Of a stretch of DNA of 64,000 nucleotides, positions 1 through 10,800 are shown piece after piece. Under the pieces are notes generated by a model. It was given only the letters and a program-made list of their open reading frames with translations, had not been told where the DNA came from and ran no database searches. The DNA lies in contig CAKOGP040002314.1 of assembly GCA_933822405.4 (NCBI GenBank), forward strand, positions 97,364 through 161,363. The letters are read 5' to 3'. Numbering within the stretch: the first letter of the stretch is position 1; each line of letters opens with the position of its first letter. The translations under genes were made by a program, and so were the position numbers. The stretch comes from Cylindrotheca closterium (taxonomy: Eukaryota; Bacillariophyta; Bacillariophyceae; Bacillariales; Bacillariaceae).

Positions 1-39
1 AACAACTTCAGATTCATTCATTCAGAGTTGCCATGCATC

Positions 40-447
40 ATGAGATTGCTAACTCACAACACGATGCGAAACAACACAAAGGAAGCCGATGGGAAAGGTT
101 TCCCTCTTCGAATCACAGCAGTCGAGGTTAGGGTCGTTGACAACCCTGACGCAACCAACGTTGGTCAAAGGGAGATTGATTTTGTCAAGAACATGTTGCC
201 AGTATTAGATTGGCCTGCATTGGTACAAGCCGCTTCTCAATTGGGTATTCCAACCTTACCACCCCAACTGACGGAACAACTGGCACAAGATCCTGCATTC
301 TTGCAAGCTCTATACCACATCTTGATGAATGTTCATCTGGTGAAAGGAATGTTGACTTGCCCTGCCTCCGGAAGAGAATTCCCCGTCACTGACGGAATAG
401 TTAATATGATGTTGGAAGAAGAGGAATGTGAACGTGTTCGAGTTTGA
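40..447 (+). CDS. TRM112: TRM112-like methyltransferase activator subunit
   Basis: A complete 135-aa single-exon protein. In yeast and human, TRM112 is the small zinc-binding partner that stabilises several methyltransferases acting on tRNA, rRNA and translation release factor eRF1. The N-terminus MRLLTHN is the conserved family start, so the ATG at 40 is preferred; the reading frame extends slightly upstream without a better ATG. The C-terminal segment GMLTCPASGREFPVTDGIVN carries the conserved C-P-x-S-G-R-x-F/Y-P block that packs on the partner enzyme. Family members are about 120-135 aa, so the length fits. The second cysteine pair of the zinc knuckle is not obvious, as in many animal homologues. 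The gene is near the left edge and its promoter is mostly outside the window. It is followed by ~490 bp of non-coding DNA before the next gene on the same strand. Confidence 0.93.
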   Translation: MRLLTHNTMRNNTKEADGKGFPLRITAVEVRVVDNPDATNVGQREIDFVKNMLPVLDWPALVQAASQLGIPTLPPQLTEQLAQDPAFLQALYHILMNVHLVKGMLTCPASGREFPVTDGIVNMMLEEEECERVRV

Positions 448-939
448 GAAGTAGGAGGGATTTCAAGCCCTTCAAACCAAAATCTGGTTTTCTGTTTTGT
501 GTTGGACTCCCGATATCAGTCAGCACGCTGCTTCCTTTCGACAGAATAGAGTCCAATGCGAAGCAGAAGATGCAAAGGACTGGTCGCATTCCATTCCAGT
601 TGAATGTAGGCATGGCTAGTTAACCCTGTAATATAAATATTGTACTGAATAGCAGACAAACCTCATAAAATTACTATAAGACCGAGAACGACTGCGGCGC
701 CCTGGAGGAATAGAAGAGGGCCCTCTAGAGTACACGTCAAGCAAACAATGTCTGAGTTTTATTTGTCTTCCAATACGAAAGAGTGATAAAATGGCTGATC
801 ATCGAAAGGTATTGTGTATAAGATCGTACCAAGGTGGGGAACCCAATTTCGTTCCGAACGAAATCAGACGTCGGTAATCTTACGCAGTTATTAGCGAAAT
901 TGAACGTACGATGACAACAGAGTTTTTAAACCATCAGAT
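448..939. other. Intergenic region between TRM112 and the INTS1-like gene
   Basis: About 490 bp holding the 3' end of TRM112 and the promoter of the next gene. No ORF, repeat or RNA gene could be supported. An upstream ATG at 911 is out of frame with the start at 940. Confidence 0.5.
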
Positions 940-3900
940 ATGTCAAGCCCCAAGACGAAAAGACCACCAGATCTGCACCATGCGGTCAGTGTGTTGCAAA
1001 ATATATCTCGTGACACACATTTGAAGAGTCCGAAAGCAATTGGGGAAATTTACTTGGCATCTCTCGCTCTTCTCTATCATTTGCGGTTGGATCAAGCGAC
1101 GATTCATATGATTAGGTAAGATCTTTGGAATTTAGAATAAGGAAACTCGACTCAAGAATACGAAAAATGTTTCTGAAAATTGATGCTCACATTTTCGTTT
1201 CATTCCAAACAAGAAAACAAAATGAAGATGCTGACAATATTCCCTTTCCCAAGGCAAACGCAATACCGGCTATGATGACTGTCATCCACAACCAAAAGCT
1301 TTTCCGCGCATTGGTGTCATGCTTGTCCTGTTCGGCTGATGATACAACAAACTTGACAAAGAACAAGCCACTGTTTCCAGCTTTGCAATCTCGGAAGCGA
1401 ACGCATTCTGTTGGTGGAGAAACCCCGTCGGACAATCCCATGAGTGCCCCGCCACATAAATTTGCAAAAACAACTCTTTCGCCACATGCTTCCAAACGGG
1501 CTATTCGAACACCCATTGCAAATGCACAAAATTCCAATTCGACAAGACCTGAATTCAATGTGCGAGTTCTGGCTGCAACAATATTGTTTATTTCTTTTGA
1601 ACACTTGGACCATTGGCCTGTTCCGCTGATTCAAGCTTACGCCGACGATTGCTTTGGACCAAGATTGTGGGTTGACTTGCCAACTTGTGGCTTGCTAGCA
1701 GAGAACTTGGCATTAGCTCATCAAGAAGGTGGAAAAGTCAGCGATTCACCGTCCCAGAACTGCTCACAGGAAGCAACGCTAGTCGCGGAGTTCTATAAAG
1801 ATTTGATAGTAGACTCGCACTCAGAGGACCTGAGTGAGAAAGTATCATCCATCCTGTCATCACCATCGAAACTGGTTCGACGAGGAAGTCATTCGTCAGT
1901 GGCTTCCAATTTTTCGTCAGTGAGTCAGTCGAGTACTGGACTGCCGCGAAGAAATCGAGCGTTGTCCCACGATTCTGTCGAAAAGTCGATCATAAGTCCA
2001 GCTCCATCGATTAATGGGGACAAAGAGTCGAACAATCATTCAGATTCAGATTCAGGAGATGACGAGGAAATTGCGGTCGCAACGAATCTCACAAAGAGTA
2101 CGGATGCTACTGAAAACGATGACGGAGCATCTTCGTCATCAGGGGAAGAGGACGAAGAAGAAGAAGTTGTCCTTGCTGCAACAAAGTCCTTTGATGAGGA
2201 TCGAAACTCATCGGGAAAAACGATGGACCCAAATGCCTTGAAGTTAACCTATCCCGTCGTGCAAGAGCGACTGCGATTCGAGAGAATACGACAACGGTAC
2301 TTTGGAACGAATTTGGACTCTGCTCATCATGCCATTGCACATTCCCTCAATGGTCGATTAGACCTGAAATCAAAGCAAAACTCTGGTCTGTTACAATGCC
2401 TTCCTTCCTTCACATCAATTGCTCCAGTTCGAAGTCTCGTGGCAGGGAGTTTGGAAAAGTGGCTTCAATCACCAGCACTCGCAGGGCTTGCCAGAAACTT
2501 GTTTTCAACCACAGTCAAGAGTATGCAGAACGCCGAGCCTCCGCTTGCCGACGATTTGGAAGCCATTGGTTGTATTTTGTCGATGAGGTTGAAATCCAAT
2601 CAGGTCTGTTTTTATTGTCTTTCAGAGGCTTGTTTTTTCAAGGTACACTTCGACTTGTATGCTAACTTTCGTTCTGAAACAGCTCAATGCGCATGTGGAA
2701 AACGTGACCGCAATTGCAAAGCTCATACCCACACGTACTGTAGCTGATCACATCTATAGCAATCTACTGAGACAAATTCTCCGTTCTGTGGATACATCAG
2801 AATCATATTCCAATCAATTGAAGATGATCCAGGCAGTTTACACTTCTTTGCCGCAAAAACTGTCGTCCGATGCGATGGCTTCTTCTCTGCACAGAATCAT
2901 AGTCGAACAAAATGACTCGAACACAACCAATTCAACACCGCTAATCAATAAAGTCCGCGATGTAGTTCGGGCTATTGCAACAGAACTTGGTTCGGCTTTC
3001 GACGGTTGCAATTTGCTGTCGTCACTTGTAGCTGAACAAGTTCCAACTGAATCGATCACAATGCAGGATCTTGGAAACAAAGCTCGAATTCTGTTTCAAT
3101 GTGCTACGTTACTACCAAAAAATTATGAATCAGCCAGAAAGTCGACGTCGGCAAACGGGATGGATGTTGATGATGACGAAGCGGACAAATCTTTGGCCCA
3201 AACAATCTCTGATGCACGGCATTTGCTTCTTAAATGGTGCTGCCGGGAGTTCGCTCCTCACATCAAGGAGACGAAGGTCAAGCTGGAGAAAGAAGAGATC
3301 GCAGGTGCTGGTCCTGCAGATTTCACTTCGATTTTGGATGGAATCAATACGATAAAGTTCTCGAAATGGCTTGATGTCGCCCGATGTATTCTCTTCTTGG
3401 AAGACTCAAGCTCCGAAAGGATGAAACTGATGCTGGCACTAAGTCCGTCGGACTGGGAGGACGAGGCCAAGAGAATAGATATCTGCAGCAAATATGGCGC
3501 TATTGTTGACGACGAAATGGTCTGGACGATCCTCAAGAGTGCCTCGTTGAAGAAGGGAGGGATGCCAAAATCAATGGCACTGTCCCTGTTGGAACACTTG
3601 TTCAATTCGTGTCGAAATGGGGGAAATGGTACCCTTGATGTTCGTGATCCAAACATAATTTGGGAACTTTATCAACTTGTGGAATACATACCTCCGAAGA
3701 CGGGACAGGCGCAGGCCTCGAATACAAAGAAGAACGGGAAGGGAAACAGTAGCCATGAAATAGACTTAGATGATCCAAAAGTAGAAAGGGACGAAGAAAG
3801 GGGAATCGAAGATGCCGAGGAGAAGTCGACTAAATCAGAAATTCCAAAACTCGCTTATCCAGGAATGTGGTGGCGAGCTACGGGTCTTGCACTGATCCTT

Positions 3901-6900
3901 TGTGGGAAATCCCCAAATGAGATAGGTTCAGTTGCTTGGAAAGATCATCCCACCCTAAGAGCACTTATGAAGATGGTGACTTCGGATCGTTTTCGATTTC
4001 CTACTGTTGACTGTGATTCCATTGCAAGGGAGGATATGTTGAAATCTGAGCAATCTATGCGAAGTCGAGAAGGAAAAGTGACAGAAGCGCTCTTCAGTCC
4101 ACCAAAGAAGATGCTGAAAAAGAAAAAGAAAGATATCACTTCGGAAGGACCTAGAGGATCGAGAATGTCAAGACGCCAAAAGGATAAGCGTGAGAAACAG
4201 TTGAAGAAGCAACGCGAAAAGGAAGCCGTACAAGAAAAGGCGGAACAGATTAGGCGGAAGAAGATGCTTCGAGCAGCACAAAAGTCGATCATGCTGTGGG
4301 ATCCCCGGAATGGAGCTAGGAAGCCACCAAAGGAATCTGTGGAATTGATCTTTTCAGTTAATGAAATGTTTGACCTTGCAGGAGCATTCCAGATGAATGT
4401 TGAACCTGATTTTCTACTCAAGACTATTGGCAACACAACAAGAGGAGCAATTGAACGTGCCTACGATTGGCTTATCCCAATTATCTCCCAGATTCCAGAT
4501 GCCATACAACGTCTTCCTGCGAGCGCGTCTTGCTTTCTGCTGCTCCGAGCCTACGGAACAGAAGGCGAAGAGCGAGATCAACTCCAAATGCTTTCCGCGC
4601 CTTTACTGCTTCATGTGCGGAATTCCCTAACGGGCAAATTTGGTGAAGCGGACGCGAAGAGGGCGTTCGATTTACTTCTCACAGATGCTTCCTTCCACAA
4701 CGCTGAACGTCGTCGGAACGCTAGACGAGTGCTCAACGACGCACTTGGTGAAGAAAAAGAGATTTCAGTAGAGACAACTTCGGCATTTCATGACACAAAA
4801 TATTCCTGGATGATTAAGATGATATCTGTCGAACATGCCACATGTTTCATGGGCGATGCTATCAATTTCCTATACCGTGCTGCATCATTTGAGCGCGGAA
4901 GAACCCTTCGATTTCATGTGCTTGCCTTGGAACAACTCACAGCATTTGCAAACAATGCAGAGATTCCTGGCGACTGGGATTTTGCAGCAATTCTTGTGAA
5001 GCTCATTTCTAGCCGGCCGACTGTTTTGGCAGCATCAATGAGCTCATTTCCTGATCTTCGGTCCACTGCAATCAGAATTGTGCATGATGAATTCAATGCT
5101 AATGTGAAAAGTCCATCCATAATTGACACGGAAAATGATGACTCAAATGTTGAGATCAAATTACACTGTGGACCTGATACTGCCGACGACACTTCCAAAG
5201 GTGTTGTTGATGCTGTTTTACCTCGTGCACTTCTTCAGTCATCTTGCGTCCTGCTCAGTATTTGGCTCGATGATCAGAAGGACACCGAGGAAAATCGAGC
5301 TGTGAGAGATCTCGTAAAAATGTTGATGGAGCCCCGGGAAGGTGTTTCTGAATCTTCATCATTGGACGACAAGGATGGACTCGCCAGTGCGCGTGCAGCA
5401 AACACAGGCAAAAGTGCTGTGCCGGTCGAATCAGTAAGTGAATGATCGTCTGCGCGTGTAAATTGATTTTCCCCACAATCTGACGGTTCGTATCCACAGT
5501 GGGTTATGCTTGCAAAGTCAAGAAGTGACTTTATTGCAAAAAGGGCAGCACTTACAGCTCCCATTAGCTTCCTTACTCGCCTTCTGTTGTGCTCCGGGCT
5601 ACCTCGTGCATCGTTGTTAACAATGATTGATCGTCTTGGAAAGGTTGGTGAAAAAGCTGAATCCCAAGACAAGGCTTTCAATCAGCTATTTGCGTCGTCA
5701 GCTACAAGTGAATGGGACATTGGTCGTCTTGGACCTCGTCGAGAGGTCCAACGGAAGCTATTGGGCCGTCTTTCAGCCTACTCGAGAATGTATGGTCTCA
5801 ACAAGCTTCGCAGTGAAGATAATACTACCCTTACTTTCCTGAATTGGCTGTGTGACTCGTGCAAATCAAATGAGAAGCAGCGAAAATCGAAATCGAAGAA
5901 AGCTAAGACTACAGCATCGAAGACCCTTGGAAACCTTGATAGGCTGAGTTCCGTTTTCGGAAAGATATCTAGCTTTGACTTGGCTGGGACGGAGACCCAA
6001 ATAGTGCAAATCAAAGGCGACGCTTCCGACATGGCGAAGTTCCGTGTTTTTGGAAGTGAAGAAATGCCCGTTGATAACAACACTATAGGTGACAACAATG
6101 TTCTGAGTTCCATCGCGAAGGCGTTTGAAAGAAATGATTTGAACAATCTGAACTCCTTGCTGGAACTTCATTTTGAACACCACACTCCACCGACCAAGAA
6201 CCGAAAGCGAAAGCGTAGCAGTAGTGATATCTCAAGTGTTAAGGCAGACGAAGCCTGCTATCTACTGTTGCAATCGTTCTGTGCAACAGAAAGAAAGACC
6301 GAGTCTCTGGCCTGCTCTATATTGAAATGGGTACCGAAACTGTCAGTTCCAAGTGGATCGCCAAAGCTATGGCAACTCTTGTTCCAACCAGACCAGAAGC
6401 CCTACTCTATGTGGAAGAACTTGATTTCCCGTTGCTGCGAATGCTGGTCTGGTCGACATGTGGCCGAATGTAGAGATTGGATTCTTGCGCAGGAAAAACC
6501 ACACGATCTGGATCTCGAGAACTCGATTCGGTTCTTCCTCCTTTCATCTTCCTTGCACTCTGTTGACATAAGTCGATCTGGAGGATCACTGCCAAAAGGC
6601 GGAGACACTTCCTGGGGTAGGACAGCGGATACGGTCCTTTCAGTCACAAAGCTCGCGCTGGACTGCATCGTGAAGAGTGAAGATGAACTAATGGATAGCC
6701 GCCTTCGTAGTCGCAACGAACTTCCCGAACCTTTGATTGTGTTGCTCTTGATGGCGCGATTGGGAAAGAAGCAAGTGAATGTCATCAGTCAGACAGTTGT
6801 AGAACGAATGAAAGGTGCAGATGAAAATGCACTTTTCAGATTTCGCGCTATCATTCTTCGAATATATGCGTATTTTCCACAGTCTATGAACTTGGGCGTC

Positions 6901-7691
6901 GCAGTTCTTCGATCAGTACTGAAATCTTCAGTTGATAGTCTCGCGATAGATTGGCTTTCTTGGAGGTCTCCAATGGACGATGAATACCAAGACATGCTGG
7001 GGTCAGTAGTTGGGAGTGCTGCGCCGATTCGACTCATCCAAGCACTTGCAGAGGCTGCAAAGAAACACCCTCTTCTTCTGCTTAGGAAAGCACCATACCT
7101 GCAGCAAGTTTTGTCCGCTGATGCCGTTGCCATTGATATAACCGAGGGCAGTGGAAAACCTGGTGTCGTTGTCGGTCAGAATGCCAGTGGACCACTCGAG
7201 GCAAAGATGGAAGGTCGGCTTGTCAAGGTTTCTGTAAAGCACTGGGGCTTCAACTATACAGAAAGCATTTGGACGGCTTTGTTGGACATTGTATCAAACG
7301 GTGAGTACTACTCAACGATTCAACTATTGTGATGTTACTTCTGTCCACTCATCATCTTTGTCTGATAGCCCCAGCGGAGGTATTGTACGGTTGCGGTCTG
7401 AAGATGGGAATGAAAAATTTCCTTGAAATCTACCTACGTCTCATGTTTATCCAGACACAACTTCGAACCAGCGAGCGATTCACTAGACTAAAGCGGAAAT
7501 ACGGAGATATGTTGAAGGCTTTTGAAAAGTCAAATCCTGAGGAGTGGGAGCAATGGTTGAGCGCAGAAATTGCTGATTTGCATACTTTAGGAGCGGTTAG
7601 GAATGTCCTGATGAGTTGCGGCTTCATTACACACCAACAAGCGATTGATTATGTTAAGAAGAGCGCTCAGAATGAAGGTAGCAAGGAGTAG
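940..7691 (+). CDS. INTS1: Integrator complex subunit 1-like protein (5 exons)
   Basis: Five exons join in frame: 940-1115, 1214-2603, 2683-5433, 5500-7300 and 7369-7691, all with GT-AG introns of 66-98 nt, giving 2146 aa. Human INTS1 is about 2190 aa. Integrator is a nuclear complex that binds RNA polymerase II, cleaves nascent RNA and attenuates transcription; INTS1 is its largest scaffold subunit. The assignment rests on overall length, the helical-repeat character, a conserved-looking central block with LWDPRNGARKPP after a Lys/Arg-rich coiled region (about residues 990-1075), and the C-terminal block VKHWGFNYTESIWTALLDIV followed by VLYGCGLKMGMKNFLEIYL. Residues ~270-420 are Ser/Asp/Glu-rich and probably disordered. 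Exon 1 starts MSSPKTKRPPD, and the first junction is phase 2 completing an Arg codon. No catalytic motif is expected. It could be another giant HEAT-like nuclear protein, but the C-terminal block makes INTS1 the best call. Confidence 0.68.
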
Positions 7692-7852
7692 GTGGCACGA
7701 ATGACTCGAACATGATAGCCATTTCTCAAATGGGGACGGCTAGCTGTGTATGGTATGATAAGTTTGCATTGCTAGTTGTAACATTAACTTGACATATCAA
7801 CAGCCTCTATTTGCATGTGAAGAAAACGCGTGTCGAAGCGTTGCTGCACTCT

Positions 7853-10800
7853 CTAAAGCCCATCACCGCCTGCTTGCGACTTTTTCTTGCTTCGTTTTCG
7901 CTTTTTCTTTTTCTTCTTGGGTTTATTTGTTTTCACTTCTTGTTTCACTGCTCTATACCACTTCGCTTGGTTTCCACGCGGGTGCTGTTGCCAATTCAGG
8001 AAGTTCCCTGAAAGATACTGATTTGTGGGTGTTGGCAGTAGCGTCACCCCAGCGGTTAGTGCCAAGCTCAGAAACACAATCTCGAAAAGACGTCGGTTCG
8101 TCAAAACCCAACCATCCTCTCTCTTTTTGCTTTTCTCTATTGACTTTCTCGGGTGAGATTTTGGAAGAAGTATTTGGGAAGCAGGGGCACCTTGCCAGAT
8201 GCTCTCGCTCTCAACAACTTCGCCTGTTAAGACAAGACTTTTCTCCAAGAGCATAGCACCCTCTTCGACCACAACTCCTTGCTGCGCACGTGACCTAGAT
8301 CGCAAAGTAGTATTCGATTGTAGTACAATTGGGACCAGTTCAAAATTGCCGCGGGTATTCAAGTGACATACAACTGATGCCATGTCAATGCAGACATTGT
8401 CACCAATTGTAACCAAGTCTGGCTCGGGCATGTACGGATCAGCACCAGCAGGATATAGGCAGCAGCCCTTACCTATGGAGCTGCCAAGAGCTCTGAAGTA
8501 CTGCACCATAAGAGGTGTACCAGCAAGAAAGTCCAGAGTCGAAATACGATGCAGCTTGCGAACCCGGCCGAGTAGTTGGTACAATTCCCAGTTTTGGTTG
8601 TAACCACACTCGTCCCAATTGTAGCGCCCTTCTATCCGTCGACCCAGCAATAACCACTTTGCCCCAATCTCAATCATAAGACCCACCACAATTCGAGCAA
8701 TGTGGAGAGCTGTGAAGATTGAAAAAATGATATGAGACACGATCAAGGTATGAAGATATTCGTCGTAATCTCTGTCCTCAACTGGCCACCCGTAGACAAT
8801 ACCAGCTGTCAAAAATGTAGCTCCCAACAGTGGTAAAGCATGGAAGCAAGTTGTCAAGGCCTCATAAGCAATGCTAATAAGAGCCATTGACCATCCCGGT
8901 AAAATCAAATAATTTGCTTTGCCACCGTATACGGCGCGGCCGAAGGGTCGCAATGTGGTTTCGTCACCAATCATCTCCAAATCACTTTGTTTCACATTCG
9001 CAGAGTATAGGACGCCATCATTGCCATCATCCCCAGTCGTATCCAATAGAATTGGTTCTCCTGCTCGTGAGCCAACCCACGTGGTTTCTGGCGGAAGATA
9101 CCGACCAGCTGGGCATGTAGTGTTGGACCCCAGAACCGCGTTTTTCCCGATTATGGAACCTGGTAGGACAATGGTGTTGTCTGAGATGTTTGCACCTGCG
9201 CAGAATACAACCTTCTCGCATGAATGCGTAGTCGATGTGTAAACGACAGACCGAGATCCAAAGACAACGTCGTCTCCAATTTCGAGCAAATCAAATTCGC
9301 CCCCAAATACGGGTTGATGGCCCGGCCAAAAGACGCGCTTGCCAACCTTGGCTCCGAGAAGACGGTAGAAAATACTCGTCAACTCATAGTGGCGCCCTAG
9401 AAGGTCGGTTACATTCTGAATATTCTCTCTTGAGAATAGAGTCGAAACCAGTGAATGACGCATCCGATCCCATTGAGAAGTACTGTCTCTAGGTCCTTCT
9501 TTAAATTCTCCAATGATAGCCCATTTGACAAAGAGCGCACCCACCATGTACAAGAACGGAGCAACAGTGGCACGGACAATTCGAATACCAAGGTAGTATG
9601 GTATCCGTTCGGGATCACAGAGCCATTCTAACAAATCGCCAATTGTCTCAAATCTATAATGCTCTTCTTCCCACTGACTTGAGTGAGCGATCATCATTTC
9701 GAACAGAACAAACATTGCCGGCAAATGCGAGAAAGAGTCAACCAAGAACGTGACTGGAGAGCCAACCAAAAGCTGCCAGAGAAGGTTTGGTTCTGGGAGG
9801 GCGTAGCGATTATAGGCTAAATGCTTCAGACTGTCTTTTGCAATTTCGTAGCTACAAGTACCGGGGGCAACATGAGCGCCATCTGGAACCTGCGTATTTG
9901 GAGCGACAATAGATCGAATACCGACACTCGCAGAGTTTCCAACCTTGACAGTGCCCAGTAGCATTGCACCATTGTCAACTCCAAACCCACGAACAGTTGC
10001 ATATTCAATCGATGCATCTTTTCCAATTGTCACAAGGTCATACTCTGCAATGTCTGCTTCAATGGATATCCGGGCATCCCAAGCGATCTTGGCTCCCAGC
10101 AGTTTGTAGAAAATGATTAGAAGAAATTGACTGCTCCCCCAAAAGCCTTTTCCAAACATTTTCCTACATGTATCCACAAACCACCATCGAATATAGTACG
10201 AACTCCAAAAGGCGTGTTTTCCAGGCTTGTATTCCCCAATGAGGGTCCATTTGATCAAAACAAACACCAACGGACTCAGAACGTTCCACAAAAAGTGATA
10301 TCCCACCAAGATGCCAATAAACCTGGACATGTTGCGGGATCCAGGCACTCGGTTCAGTACCTCCAATAGCGTCATGAAAAACAAGAAGAATCTTGTAAAG
10401 TACCAAAGGGGAAAGACAATACAGCCAGGCAAAAGTTGATACACCAGGGTCGCGATACTGTTTTCTGGTTGTAATCTCTCCGAGTCCAGTGAAATGGCAT
10501 CGAGATGAACTGAATACTGAGCAGTCGAAGAAGAATCCGTTGATGCAGCCGAAGGGGATTGTTTGGATTTGATCATTTTGGCCATGGCGATACAGTTGTT
10601 GTAGCGGAATACATCGGCACCACTGAAGGGGATTTGATAGTCTTTCCGTATTCTACTTGCCATTTGGGATGCTAGCAATGACGTTCCACCGACTTGAAAA
10701 AACGAAGTGTCGGGAGGCGGAAGATAGTCGAGGCTGATAAGACCTTGCATACTCTTTTGTAGCTCTTCAATCATGGGATCCGAAATTGCATCGCCAGCAT

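Noticed and set aside
1125..1213. Frame 1125-1213 as coding sequence at the start of the long INTS1 ORF
   Set aside because: It is intron: exon 1 from 940 joins at 1214 in frame across GTAAG...AACAAG, and the translated 1125-1213 part has no conserved character.
1187..1634. Long antisense ORFs opposite the INTS1 and Gln-rich genes
   Set aside because: These are shadows of codon-biased or low-complexity coding sequence on the other strand.
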